DNA of 64,000 nt from contig NZ_QUIV01000013.1 in the NCBI RefSeq assembly GCF_003480315.1, positions 1-64,000 of the forward strand, in the 5' to 3' direction. Of the stretch, positions 1 to 6,879 are shown one piece after another (positions within the stretch are counted from its first letter, which is position 1; every line of letters begins with the position of its first letter). Made by a program: the position numbers and the translations under genes. This stretch comes from Clostridium sp. AM33-3 (GTDB taxonomy: Bacteria; Bacillota; Clostridia; Lachnospirales; Lachnospiraceae). Under the pieces are notes generated by a model. It worked only from the letters and a program-made list of their open reading frames with translations, ran no database searches and had not been told where the DNA came from.

Positions 1-44
1 AGGTGCACTTAGGACTTTCACCTTTAAGAATAACGTTCGCGCCG

Positions 45-200
45 GGCGAACTGAACTACCCATTGTCTAAAGCCAATGGGCTTCCTGCTTCACAGACCTC
101 GTAACCTACTATCTCCACAGGCGTTAATTCGGGCAGTCCCTGCCCTATATTGTTATTTTTATGCTATTTGTCTTAATCCTTCTTCCAGTATATTCTTTGC
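45..200 (-). ncRNA. candidate omega (right-end) RNA of TnpB
   Basis: In IS200/IS605 elements the 3' part of the tnpB transcript and the right end form the guide RNA of the TnpB nuclease, with the guide drawn from flanking DNA. Here the region after the tnpB stop contains the right-end hairpin, and the guide would lie in about bases 1-50. The RNA limits cannot be fixed by eye. This call rests on the family, not on a recognised covariance model. Confidence 0.4.
59..80. repeat. IS605 right-end subterminal hairpin
   Basis: CCCATTG (59-65) pairs perfectly with CAATGGG (74-80) around the loop TCTAAAGC. The same loop occurs in the left-end hairpin at 1727-1748. A second small hairpin, GTTCGC/GCGAAC (35-40 and 46-51), follows outward and may be flank or part of the end. 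Confidence 0.8.
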
Positions 201-1262
201 TGCATTGATATCCCTGTCATGATTTGTTCCACAGACAGGACATATCCATTCCCTTACTGATAGATTTTTCGTCTCTGTATTTTGGTATCCACAAACTGAA
301 CACAATTGACTACTGGCATAGAATGTATCTATTTTGACATATTTTCTGCCATTCCACTTGGCCTTATATTCTAACTGTCTTGTCAGCTCATGCCATGATA
401 CATCACTTATGGACTTTGCCAAATGATGATTTTTTACCATGTTTTTTATCTGCAAATCTTCCGAAACTATCACTTGGTTTTCGCTGATAATCTCATGTGA
501 CATCTTGTGCAGATAATCTTTTCTGGTATTTGTTATTTTCTCATGGCACAATGCTATCTTTTTCTTTGTTTTGTAGTAATTTTGACTTCTTTTCTCTTTA
601 TGGGCTAACTGCCTTTGCAGTTTCACCAGTTTCTTTTCGTATTTTCTGATGATTTTGGGATTTTCGTATTTTTTTCCATCAGAAGTAATACATAACTCCT
701 TAATACCTAAATCTATTCCGGTATTTTGATTTGTTTGTGGCAGTTCCGTGTGTTCTGTTTCCACTAAAATTGATACATAATATTTTCCACTCGGAACTTG
801 TGATATCGTTACCGATTTTATCTGTCCACTAAAATTTCTATGCAGTTTTGCTTTTATACCTTTTAATTTAGGCAGTTTTACTCTATTGCACCCGAAATCT
901 ACTGTTATATTGCCATTCGTAAAATTTGTTGTATATGACTTATGATTATCGTGTTTACTCTTAAACTTCGGATAACCTGCGTGTTCCTTAAAAAATTTCT
1001 GGTATGCCGCATCCATGTTGTAAATCGCATTTGTCAGAGCAAATTTATCCACTTCTTTCAGCCATTCATATTCTTTCTTTAATTGTCTGTTGCAGTAATT
1101 GTTACAGTCGGTTTTACTAACTGATTTTTTCTCTTTCTCATATACTTCTTTCCGGTATGCCAGGGTCTGATTATACACAAAACGGCAACAGCCAAATGTT
1201 TTTGCAATCTGTATTTTCTGCTCATTATTAGGGTATATTCTGTATTTATATGCCTTTAACAT
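159..1262 (-). CDS. tnpB: TnpB RNA-guided nuclease (IS605 OrfB)
   Basis: 367 residues, normal for TnpB, the RuvC-fold RNA-guided DNA nuclease of IS200/IS605 elements and ancestor of Cas12. The RuvC residues are present: Asp184 in GIDLG, Glu268 in VSEDL and Asp351 in HDRDINAA. Between the last two lies a zinc ribbon with Cys321, Cys324, Cys341 and Cys344. The N-terminal helix-turn-helix region ([10 protein letters not shown]) is typical. It starts 18 bases after the end of the broken tnpA. Nothing in the frame suggests loss of nuclease function, so it could still cut with the right-end RNA although its transposase partner is dead. Confidence 0.93.
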   Translation of the reverse strand: MLKAYKYRIYPNNEQKIQIAKTFGCCRFVYNQTLAYRKEVYEKEKKSVSKTDCNNYCNRQLKKEYEWLKEVDKFALTNAIYNMDAAYQKFFKEHAGYPKFKSKHDNHKSYTTNFTNGNITVDFGCNRVKLPKLKGIKAKLHRNFSGQIKSVTISQVPSGKYYVSILVETEHTELPQTNQNTGIDLGIKELCITSDGKKYENPKIIRKYEKKLVKLQRQLAHKEKRSQNYYKTKKKIALCHEKITNTRKDYLHKMSHEIISENQVIVSEDLQIKNMVKNHHLAKSISDVSWHELTRQLEYKAKWNGRKYVKIDTFYASSQLCSVCGYQNTETKNLSVREWICPVCGTNHDRDINAAKNILEEGLRQIA

Positions 1263-1280
1263 CCACTGTCACCCGCTTTC

Positions 1281-1700
1281 TCAACCTTGATTTTCTATAT
1301 ATCTTTTCAGCATTTCTTCCGATACATTTCCTACACTACAGGCAAAATATCCATCTGTCCAAAAGGTATGTTCTTTCCAGAATTGTTTTCGTAAATATTG
1401 AGGATATCTTTTTCATATATGGTATGTTGTATAGCTCTTCATCAGGTTTACAATCTTACTAATAGACATTGTTGGTTCTGTCTCTATCATGTAGTGAATG
1501 TGATCTTTGTCTGTTTCCATATGTCTTATTATCACACTGTGTCTCTGACATATCTCATCCGAAAACTGTTTTATATCATCTGATATTTGCCTCGAAACCA
1601 GTAATTTCTTTCTATATTTGCAGACAAAAATAATTTGATATTGTAATAGGTATTTGTGTCTGTTTTTAGATTTCCATGTTCCCATGCCATGAGCATACAA
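1281..1700 (-). pseudogene. tnpA: IS200-type TnpA transposase, nonsense-truncated
   Basis: The full 139-codon frame is a Y1 HUH single-strand transposase. The HUH pair His67 and His69 (DHIHYMIE) is present. Codon 96, normally Trp in the conserved TTYHIW segment, reads TGA (1413-1415), a single G-to-A change from TGG on the coding strand. Downstream the frame continues intact to a stop at 1281 and includes the expected catalytic Tyr118 (DGYFACSVG). The truncated 95-residue product therefore lacks the nucleophile and cannot transpose. There is no other damage, so the mutation looks recent. Confidence 0.92.
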
Positions 1701-1715
1701 TAATTTCTGATTTTT

Positions 1716-1760
1716 GGCTACCTTAACCCACCGTCTAAAGCCAGTGGGATTGCGGTAGCC
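1716..1760. repeat. IS605 left-end nested hairpins
   Basis: An inner stem CCCACCG/CAGTGGG (1727-1733, 1742-1748; one mismatch) has loop TCTAAAGC, identical to the right end. It is enclosed by a perfect outer repeat GGCTACC (1716-1722) and GGTAGCC (1754-1760). This is the probable TnpA recognition end upstream of tnpA. Confidence 0.75.
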
Positions 1761-1787
1761 CTATTTCAAACACTTTTGAAGCCACCT

Positions 1788-1985
1788 TCACGACTCCTCC
1801 CAGAACAGGTCATCCAGTGTTCGGTTCAGTGCCCTGCAGATTGCGATGCAGAGTCGGATCGTCGGGTTATAATCGCCCTTTTCGATGGCGTTGATGGTCT
1901 GCCGCGACACGCCGACGAGATCTGCCAGCTGCTGCTGTGACAGGTCCAGCGCCGCCCGTGCCGATTTCATCTTCAGGTTCTTCAT
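1788..1985 (-). CDS. small XRE-family HTH regulator
   Basis: 65 residues, almost entirely one helix-turn-helix domain (SQQQLADLVGVSRQTINAIEKG) ending in LDDLFWEE, as in the short YozG/Cro-like regulators of Firmicutes. The start is chosen at the ATG at 1985, preceded by GGGAGG nine bases upstream; a longer frame to 2012 has no ribosome site. It is the last gene of a leftward operon with a membrane protein (2097-2618), a common pairing in which the regulator controls its own operon. It probably binds the palindrome over the operon promoter at 2643-2662. The IS605 element is inserted just after its stop. Confidence 0.85.
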   Translation of the reverse strand: MKNLKMKSARAALDLSQQQLADLVGVSRQTINAIEKGDYNPTIRLCIAICRALNRTLDDLFWEES

Positions 1986-1986
1986 T

Positions 1987-2100
1987 TCAGCAGACCTCCC
2001 ACCGATCGACACCGTTTTTCGCGAATTTCATCTTCCCGTTTTCCATCCCACCGGGTCTCTCTCGCATATCGATATAGAATTTCATCATCCGGTTTTTCAT
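1987..2100 (-). CDS. possible 37-codon ORF between membrane protein and XRE gene
   Basis: The frame opens at an ATG that overlaps the membrane-protein stop as ATGA (2097-2100) and ends in a TGA one base before the regulator's ATG, so it would be coupled to both neighbours. It is Met-, Lys- and Arg-rich and contains a repeated MKN/MEN...MKF pattern caused by an internal DNA duplication (2023-2053 against 2077-2107). I know no homologue. It may be only a filler produced by the duplication. Confidence 0.3.
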   Translation of the reverse strand: MKNRMMKFYIDMRERPGGMENGKMKFAKNGVDRWEVC

Positions 2101-2107
2101 TCCGCCG
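2023..2107. repeat. imperfect direct repeat, 54-bp offset
   Basis: A 31-base unit at 2023-2053, beginning GAATTTCATC, recurs at 2077-2107 with five mismatches. The offset of 54 bases is 18 codons, so the duplication keeps frame in the small ORF above. It lies between the membrane-protein stop and the XRE ribosome site and may tune coupling between the two genes. Confidence 0.7.
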
Positions 2108-2618
2108 AACCTCCCCGTTTATCCACCCACGCTTTCAGCAGCAGGTTCACGATGATCAGCGCGAAGAACGCGAAGATCAGCAGATAGATGCCGCCATCCC
2201 AGGTGAGGACGCCATCGACGATCACGTCGCCAGCATTGGCATGTCCCCGGAAACCCAGGTACTGCATCACCATCACCGCCACCATGAGCACGATCGCGGC
2301 GTTCGAGCCCGACGTCTGCCGGATACCCCAGTACGCATCCTGCCAGATATCATAGAGGATGACCACCAGACATCCCACCATGAGGCAGGCCATCATGAGG
2401 AGTGAAAACTCGATCGGCAGTGCACCCACGCACTCCTCCCACAGCACCGCTGCCGCAAGCAGTGCGGCCAATGTCAAAAAGCCGTAGCGAAATGCCCTCC
2501 CGCGGATCAGCTCCTGCCGCTCATCATAGCCACTGTAGTCCTTATCCTTCTTAAACATAATGATCTTAAATACCTGAACCGCAATAAATGCAGCCGTAAA
2601 TGCGAAAATATCTGACAT
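2097..2618 (-). CDS. small multi-pass membrane protein, partner of XRE regulator
   Basis: 173 residues from the ATG at 2618, which has GGAAGGAGG about ten bases upstream; the open frame reaches 2687 but the first residues overlap the promoter. After a first hydrophobic segment come the motif YDERQELIRGRAFRYG and four more hydrophobic stretches. The YDERQ-RGxAxR motif is common in Firmicutes membrane proteins encoded with short XRE regulators of unknown function. No enzyme signature is seen. It is first in the operon and is transcribed from the promoter at 2667-2695. Confidence 0.75.
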   Translation of the reverse strand: MSDIFAFTAAFIAVQVFKIIMFKKDKDYSGYDERQELIRGRAFRYGFLTLAALLAAAVLWEECVGALPIEFSLLMMACLMVGCLVVILYDIWQDAYWGIRQTSGSNAAIVLMVAVMVMQYLGFRGHANAGDVIVDGVLTWDGGIYLLIFAFFALIIVNLLLKAWVDKRGGSAE

Positions 2619-2642
2619 ATACGCCGACCTCCTTCCAGCAAT

Positions 2643-2695
2643 ATGTAAACTATATCTTACATCTACAGTATATATCAGAGGCGTCATTATGTCAA
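2643..2695 (-). promoter_or_regulatory. promoter with overlapping palindromic operator
   Basis: On the minus strand TTGACA (2690-2695), a 17-base spacer and TATACT (2667-2672) form a near-consensus sigma-A promoter. Directly downstream, over the expected start of transcription, lies a perfect inverted repeat, ATGTAA (2643-2648) and TTACAT (2657-2662), with an 8-base spacer. The position suits repression by the XRE protein of the same operon. Confidence 0.8.
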
Positions 2696-2735
2696 GAATA
2701 CTTTACATTTTCGAAGCACCTCAATACAAGCCATG

Positions 2736-2760
2736 AAAAAGAATGTGCCTTGGCACATTC
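2736..2760 (-). terminator. intrinsic terminator of mgtE
   Basis: On the minus strand a perfect 9-bp stem (GAATGTGCC/GGCACATTC, 2741-2760) is followed by TTTTT. It is the last of several hairpins downstream of mgtE. Confidence 0.8.
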
Positions 2761-2866
2761 TCGCGCCGAGGCGCGGTTGCTTCAGCAACCATCTACCTTT
2801 GCGCCGAGTGCGCTTCCTCGCGGAGTGTTTTTGTATGATAGGGCGCAATTTCCTATCATACAAAAA
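2741..2866. repeat. cluster of tandem hairpins downstream of mgtE
   Basis: Four clear palindromes lie in 125 bases: GAATGTGCC stem (2741-2760), CGCGCC/GGCGCG (2762-2775), GGTTGC/GCAACC (2775-2790) and a 13-bp perfect stem TTTGTATGATAGG (2830-2842 with 2852-2864). A shorter GCGC pairing falls between the last two. Only the first has a U-tract in the mgtE direction. The dense packing resembles a dispersed structured repeat rather than one terminator. Confidence 0.7.
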
Positions 2867-2924
2867 AGCTGCCCCGGCACGTGCAGATGCACAGGCCAGA
2901 AACAGCTCTTCAAGTCTTATTCTA

Positions 2925-4346
2925 TTAATCCGCTAAATGCAGCATCTCGATCAAAAAGATCCAGGTAAGACCATAATAGGAAATAACCGCTACCAGATCG
3001 TTCACGGTGGTGATAAGCGGACCGGACGCTACCGCCGGGTCTACGCCGAATTTCTTAAACAGGATCGGGATCACGGTACCGGAAACACTGGAGATCATCA
3101 TGGCCAGAAGCAGGGCCACGCCGATGCAGGCAGAGACCGCAAATCCAAAGCCCGGTGTCATGCCCTTTGCGAAAACTACATAAAGTCCGATAAATACAAA
3201 GGAAAGAACACCAAGGATCAGACCGTTGCACATTCCGACTCTGGCCTCTTTGAATACCAGGCCAAGTTTCTGCTTGCCGTCCAGGTTTTCATCCATCAGC
3301 ACACGGATGGTAACTGCCAGGGACTGGGTACCAACGTTTCCGGCCATGTCCAGGATCAGGGACTGGAAGCAGATCACGATGGTCAGCTGGGCTACTACAC
3401 CCTCGAAGAGTCCTACGACACTGGAAACCACCAGGCCAAGGCCCAACAGGATGATCAGCCACGGAAGACGCTTATGCACACTCTGGCGAATCGGCTCGTT
3501 TAATTCCTCCTCAGAAGCAAGACCTGCCAACTTTGCGTAGTCATCGCCCATCTCATCATCTACAACCTGAACAATATCCTGGGCAGTGATAACACCGATA
3601 ATCTTGTTGTTCTCATCCAGTACCGGGATAGAATCCTCGGAGTAATCCTTCATGCGCTCAATACAGTCTTCGATCATCTCACGGGCATACACATATGGAT
3701 AAGATTCCATGATGATGTCGTCCAGCTTGCTGCCCTCCCGGGCAATGATCAGGTCTTTTAAGTCAATGGCACCGCAGAAGGTATGATCGTCATCGGTCAC
3801 ATACAGCGTAGAGATGTTGTCATTCTCCGCTGCCTGATTGATCAGCTCCCGCATGGCTTCGCGGATGCTGATGCCGGCCTTGATCTCAATAAAGTTCATG
3901 CTCATGCGGCTTCCGATCTCGTCTTCATCAAAGGACTCCAGCATGGCAATATCGCGTTTGGATTCATTATCAATGAGGTCGATGAGCATGTTGCGCTCCG
4001 GCTTTGCAAGGCGCTTCAACAGCGCTGCTGCCTGGTCAACCTCCATACAGGAAAGGACCTCAACCTTTTTTCTTGCATTCAGTTCCTCAAAATAAATCTC
4101 TGCGTTATCCAGGTATTCGAAAATATCGGAAAGCTGCTCCGCATCCAGAATACGGTACAGCCGCTCCCTTTCATCTCTTGTCAGCACCTCAAAGGAGGAT
4201 GCGATATCATTCTCATGGTAATCGGAAATGCGATCCTTTAAGACACGCGGGGATACATTGCTCCGCATGATCTGCTCCAGCTCAGTCTGATAGTCACGAA
4301 CCTGAACTGCCATGTCTTTGGTCTCGTTCTCGTTCATCTTTTCCAT
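2925..4346 (-). CDS. mgtE: MgtE magnesium transporter
   Basis: 473 residues from the ATG at 4346, which has AAAGGAG five bases upstream; an in-frame ATG 45 bases earlier has no ribosome site. Domain order is standard for MgtE: an N-terminal helical superhelix (about 20-125, including LDNAEIYFEEL), two CBS domains (about 130-260; the second reads EDSIPVLDENNKIIGV), a plug helix and five membrane helices from about residue 300, with the pore segment DMAGNVGTQ and the terminal NDLVAVISYYGL. MgtE is a Mg2+ channel gated closed by Mg2+ on its cytosolic domains. A long structured leader (4551-4848) precedes it. Confidence 0.95.
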   Translation of the reverse strand: MEKMNENETKDMAVQVRDYQTELEQIMRSNVSPRVLKDRISDYHENDIASSFEVLTRDERERLYRILDAEQLSDIFEYLDNAEIYFEELNARKKVEVLSCMEVDQAAALLKRLAKPERNMLIDLIDNESKRDIAMLESFDEDEIGSRMSMNFIEIKAGISIREAMRELINQAAENDNISTLYVTDDDHTFCGAIDLKDLIIAREGSKLDDIIMESYPYVYAREMIEDCIERMKDYSEDSIPVLDENNKIIGVITAQDIVQVVDDEMGDDYAKLAGLASEEELNEPIRQSVHKRLPWLIILLGLGLVVSSVVGLFEGVVAQLTIVICFQSLILDMAGNVGTQSLAVTIRVLMDENLDGKQKLGLVFKEARVGMCNGLILGVLSFVFIGLYVVFAKGMTPGFGFAVSACIGVALLLAMMISSVSGTVIPILFKKFGVDPAVASGPLITTVNDLVAVISYYGLTWIFLIEMLHLAD

Positions 4347-4550
4347 GCCTGCTCCTTTCTCCGTCTGCGAAAAAGTCTTTCTCTTTCTCACAGCGTTTTG
4401 TTCTCACGGCTGTCATCCGTGGAACCGGAGCATTTTTGATCTGCGCAAACCTGCTGTATTTTTCCAGAAAAATCTCCTGTATTCTTCACGTTTTCTTAAC
4501 AATAGATTCAAAAAACAAGAAAGAAAAAACAGCAGCGTGTTTCCGCAAAT

Positions 4551-4593
4551 AAAAAATGCCATCACCGGTTTCATCTGAAAACGGGCAATGGCA
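4551..4593 (-). terminator. intrinsic terminator within mgtE leader (attenuator)
   Basis: On the minus strand a stem of TGCCAT/ATGGCA (4557-4562, 4588-4593) continues inward with CCG/CGG and TTTC/GAAA pairs around a 4-base loop and is followed by TTTTTT (4551-4556). It lies about 200 bases before the mgtE start and after the leader promoter and ORF. Transcription would stop before mgtE unless the terminator is prevented from forming. Confidence 0.75.
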
Positions 4594-4611
4594 GACACAC
4601 GCAGAAACAGC

Positions 4612-4649
4612 CTGATCTGTGCGTCTTCCTTTAAGACATACCAGATCAG
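4612..4649 (-). promoter_or_regulatory. leader hairpin upstream of the mgtE attenuator
   Basis: A perfect 8-bp outer stem CTGATCTG/CAGATCAG (4612-4619, 4642-4649) encloses GTCTT/AAGAC (4623-4627, 4633-4637). It sits between the leader ORF stop and the terminator. It could act as a pause or as part of an antiterminator switch. Confidence 0.6.
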
Positions 4650-4661
4650 ACAGCTTTCCGA

Positions 4662-4775
4662 CTAAAATATAAAACCAATTCGTGTGAGAAAACGGACAGC
4701 GGATTCAGACAGGCTGCCGGTTTTCTTTTCTCTTCCATTGCCGCTCATTCGCTTATAACTGTCCGCGACGTCCAT
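4662..4775 (-). CDS. 37-codon leader ORF upstream of mgtE
   Basis: The ATG at 4775 is preceded by AAGGAGGTGAGAAC, one of the strongest ribosome sites in the window. The product is hydrophilic and basic (begins MDVADSYKRMSGNG, ends TRIGFIF) with no membrane helix. Bases inside the ORF also pair over distance (CGGACAG at 4693-4699 with CTGTCCG at 4760-4766), so translation and RNA folding would compete. I do not recognise the peptide. By analogy with other Mg2+ transporter leaders it may couple translation to attenuation, but the region could instead be a structured RNA with a chance ORF. Confidence 0.5.
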   Translation of the reverse strand: MDVADSYKRMSGNGREKKTGSLSESAVRFLTRIGFIF

Positions 4776-4819
4776 GTTCTCACCTCCTTATAAGTGCACG
4801 ATCAATAAATTCCTTCTAA

Positions 4820-4848
4820 ACTATACTACAGCATTTTTTTTGCGTCAA
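4820..4848 (-). promoter_or_regulatory. promoter of mgtE leader
   Basis: On the minus strand TTGACG (4843-4848), 17 bases, TATAGT (4820-4825). The predicted transcript start lies about 40 bases before the leader ORF and roughly 470 bases before mgtE, giving an unusually long leader. Confidence 0.78.
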
Positions 4849-4937
4849 CCACAGAATTTTCGTTTTGATAAATTTTTCACCTGTATGATTTACCATTTTT
4901 GAGCGTAATTCACGTAATTTAACACAAAACCATTCAC

Positions 4938-5080
4938 TGGTCATATGCTATTTGATATGCTATACTAAATCTGTTACCGCCTCCCAGACTGGTACGGGAA
5001 GGAGGTGTTAAGCCTTCCCACTCCCAAAATAGGAATAGAAAACCCCAGAAGTGTGCGAGACTTCTGGGGTTTCCGTTTTG
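4938..5080 (+). ncRNA. candidate short riboregulator-like transcript
   Basis: A plus-strand promoter-like pair TGGTCA (4938-4943), 17 bases, TATACT (4961-4966) precedes about 105 bases ending in the strong hairpin at 5040-5072. Within it, a ribosome-site-like GGAGG (5001-5005) can pair with CCTCC (4980-4984), or its flank GGGAAGG (4996-5002) can pair with CCTTCCC (5013-5019); these folds exclude each other. The only frame after the site starts at a GTG (5005) and gives 36 unfamiliar residues. It could be a small RNA or the remnant of a small toxin locus. Confidence 0.35.
5040..5072. terminator. bidirectional terminator at end of RND operon
   Basis: A perfect 13-bp stem AAACCCCAGAAGT/ACTTCTGGGGTTT with a 7-base loop. 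On the minus strand it is followed by a T-rich tract and lies downstream of the TolC-like fragment at 5185, so it would end the efflux operon. It can equally end the short plus-strand transcript. Confidence 0.75.
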
Positions 5081-5184
5081 CTGTTCGCAATGGAACATCT
5101 TATCCTTTTGCCTAACGGCATTATATCATATGTCTTTTTGAAAAACAATATCCAATTTTTCCTTCGATTTCTTGCTATCGCATC

Positions 5185-5685
5185 CTAGGACACGCCTTTT
5201 ACGGTCCAGTTATATGTTTCCCACGCCTGATTCAGATTGACCACTGCGGTTTCTTTCGCATCCAGCGCACTATAGTAATCCGCCACGCCCTGCTGGTAAT
5301 CATTCTGGCTCAGCATACCGGCCTGCTGCTTTTTCTGCAGGGAAGCATAGGTAATGGATGCACTCTGGTAAGCATCCTCAGCACCATCATACTGAAGCTT
5401 TGCAGCCTTTAACTGATCATACAGGCTCTGCATCCGGGAACGCACCGTTCCCTCGGCCTGACTTTCCTGATCGGATTTCACCGAAATCTCCGTTGCGGTT
5501 CCCGCGCTCTGATGCCGGGCATTCTGTACGCTGGAGCTGTTGCCGATGGCCTGCTCCATATCGCTATTAAAATCTACAGCCTCAATGGCGGCAAGATCCG
5601 GGAGCGGCACACTTCCGATGGCGATATCCGCACCGGTGTCCAGCCCCAGGGCTGAGAGCAGTTCATGGCTAATTAAAGGGAACAA
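5185..5685 (-). pseudogene. TolC-like protein, C-terminal fragment (split by mobile element)
   Basis: The frame encodes the last 156 residues of a TolC-fold protein, starting at SALGLDTGADIAIG; the first ten codons (5656-5685) come from the mobile element. The coiled-coil pattern (SLYDQLKAAKLQY, AGMLSQNDYQQGVADY) matches the end of the intact paralogue at 18035-19204. The N-terminal 278 codons are at 17185-18019. Joining the two at the GA dinucleotides gives one uninterrupted 434-codon frame, so this was the last gene of the efflux operon before the insertion. No ribosome site supports separate expression. Confidence 0.9.
5654..5656. other. left attachment junction (GA core)
   Basis: Host sequence ends CCAGGGCT, then GAG, then element sequence AGCAGTTCATGG. 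Restoring the reading frame requires exchange at GA/GAG here, not at the longer GAGCAG shared six-mer, which would shift the frame. Confidence 0.8.
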
Positions 5686-5831
5686 AAAGAAAGGAAAAGC
5701 ACAATCCAGACGGTATCAGCGGCAGGCTACAAGAATAAATTGTGATTTCACAAGATTGGTGCTATAATAAGAGAAAAGTTCCTGCCGGGGCAGCCGCCCC
5801 GGTGGTATGGATAGGAAGGCAGGAAAGCAAT

Positions 5832-6104
5832 ATGCACATCAGCTATAAACCACTCTGGCATACACTGTTAGAGCGTGATATGAGAAAAGAAGATTTAAGG
5901 CTTGCCGCCGGTATGACAACGAATATGATTGCCAACATGAGCAAAGAGGGAAAGCACATCAGCATGGACACATTAGCCCGTATCTGCGAAACGCTGAATT
6001 GTAAGATTACCGATGTGATTGAGTTAGTACCAGACGAGCCTGCTTCCACAGGAGGTAAGGAACATGAGCGAATTGAAACCAAGAATAACAGAAAACGGAA
6101 TTGA
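5832..6104 (+). CDS. XRE-family HTH regulator of the mobile element
   Basis: 90 residues from the ATG at 5832; the open frame reaches further upstream but lacks a ribosome site there, whereas AGGAAAG lies just before this ATG. It contains a Cro-like helix-turn-helix (EDLRLAAGMTTNMIANMSKE, then MDTLARICETLNCKITDVIEL), the short YvaO/Cro type often encoded beside tnpV in Tn4451-like elements. Its 3' end overlaps the start of tnpV by 41 bases, so the two are probably co-translated. Its target is unknown. Confidence 0.85.
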   Translation: MHISYKPLWHTLLERDMRKEDLRLAAGMTTNMIANMSKEGKHISMDTLARICETLNCKITDVIELVPDEPASTGGKEHERIETKNNRKRN

Positions 6105-6441
6105 TTATATCCTGGTTGGGGATTATTACATCCCGGATTTGAAACTGCCGGAGGAACACCGCCCCATCGGAAAGTATGGACGGTTGCACCGGGAATATTT
6201 AAGAGAAGTCCACCCAGCCAGATTGAACACATTGATATTGACCGGAGAGCTATGGACATATCTTGCAGACCTGAACGAACAGGCACAGGAACGGTTAGAC
6301 ACCATCATGGAGCAAATGAAAACTGCCGAGGGCGTGACCGAAGAATTAAAGCGTACCCATCAAATGGAATGGGTGCAGCGTTGCAATAACATTCACAATC
6401 GGGCAGAAGAAATTGTTTTGCATGAGATGATTTATTCATAA
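6064..6441 (+). CDS. tnpV: TnpV-family transposon-encoded protein
   Basis: 125 residues with a well placed AGGAGGTAAGG site before the ATG. The core GDYYIPDLKLPEE, GKYGRLHREYLRE and ELWTYLADLNEQAQERL segments are the signature of TnpV, a conserved protein of Tn4451-like mobilizable transposons. Its biochemical role is not established. The presence of TnpV next to a Cro-like regulator supports assigning the element to this group. Confidence 0.88.
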   Translation: MSELKPRITENGIDYILVGDYYIPDLKLPEEHRPIGKYGRLHREYLREVHPARLNTLILTGELWTYLADLNEQAQERLDTIMEQMKTAEGVTEELKRTHQMEWVQRCNNIHNRAEEIVLHEMIYS

Positions 6442-6489
6442 CGGTATGGTAGAATGATTATGACAAATAAGAATTTGGAGGGAAGAAAT

Positions 6490-6822
6490 ATGCAGACGAT
6501 TATTGTGTTGTTAAATCCAGGAATGCTTGAAAATGCTGATTTGGATTTGAGATATCGCATACCAGACCGTATCGAAGAGGTATCAAATTCTTTGATACAA
6601 AGCAATGGATATGATTATATAGACACAGAGGACGGAGACCCTGGACCATTGATGGGTATTTGGTTGGAAACTGAAAATGCACATAGAAACTGGCATATAG
6701 TGAGGGATTTGTTTCAAAGGGAAAAATTTATAGGAAATGATTTATCTTTGTCGGCTCAGATATATATTTCCGAAAAAGATACTGACGATTTAGAAAACTG
6801 TGTGCTTGTTTTTCCTGAATAA
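6490..6822 (+). CDS. hypothetical protein, immunity-like (cargo)
   Basis: 110 residues from the ATG at 6490, preceded by TTTGGAGGGAAG. The protein is acidic with LDLRYRIPDRIEEVS near the N-terminus and a GYDYIDTEDGDPGPL segment. It has no signal peptide or membrane segment. Small acidic soluble proteins of this kind are typical immunity proteins for polymorphic toxins, and sequences with the LDLRYRIPD pattern are, to my recollection, found near RHS genes; this needs a profile search. It is A+T-richer than the element's backbone genes, as expected for cargo. Confidence 0.6.
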   Translation: MQTIIVLLNPGMLENADLDLRYRIPDRIEEVSNSLIQSNGYDYIDTEDGDPGPLMGIWLETENAHRNWHIVRDLFQREKFIGNDLSLSAQIYISEKDTDDLENCVLVFPE

Positions 6823-6879
6823 CAATTCCAGTTTATAGGGGAGTTGAACAGAGTAAAAAATCGGAATTGGAGGTAGAAT

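Larger units (their letters stand above)
50..1765 (-). mobile_element. IS200/IS605-family insertion sequence (tnpA-tnpB), transposase-dead
   Basis: A leftward tnpA-tnpB pair lies between two subterminal imperfect palindromes that share the same 8-nt loop TCTAAAGC (59-80 and 1727-1748), the hallmark of IS200/IS605 ends recognised as single-stranded hairpins. No terminal inverted repeats or target duplication are expected for this family. The left end sits just past the stop of the XRE gene at 1788. The exact outer limits are estimated; the right end is probably close to base 50. Because tnpA carries a nonsense codon, the copy is probably immobile unless helped in trans, while tnpB remains intact. 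Confidence 0.88.

Noticed and set aside
1..48. Group II intron-like sequence (GGTGAAAGTCC on the minus strand) flanking the IS
   Set aside because: Only about 30 bases are visible and the resemblance is too short to support a feature.
4660..4860. M-box (ykoK) riboswitch upstream of mgtE
   Set aside because: I could not align the conserved M-box start or core motifs with this leader by eye; a covariance search would be decisive.
5005..5115. 36-codon GTG-start ORF in the orphan transcript
   Set aside because: It runs through the terminator hairpin and the peptide has no toxin-like membrane segment.
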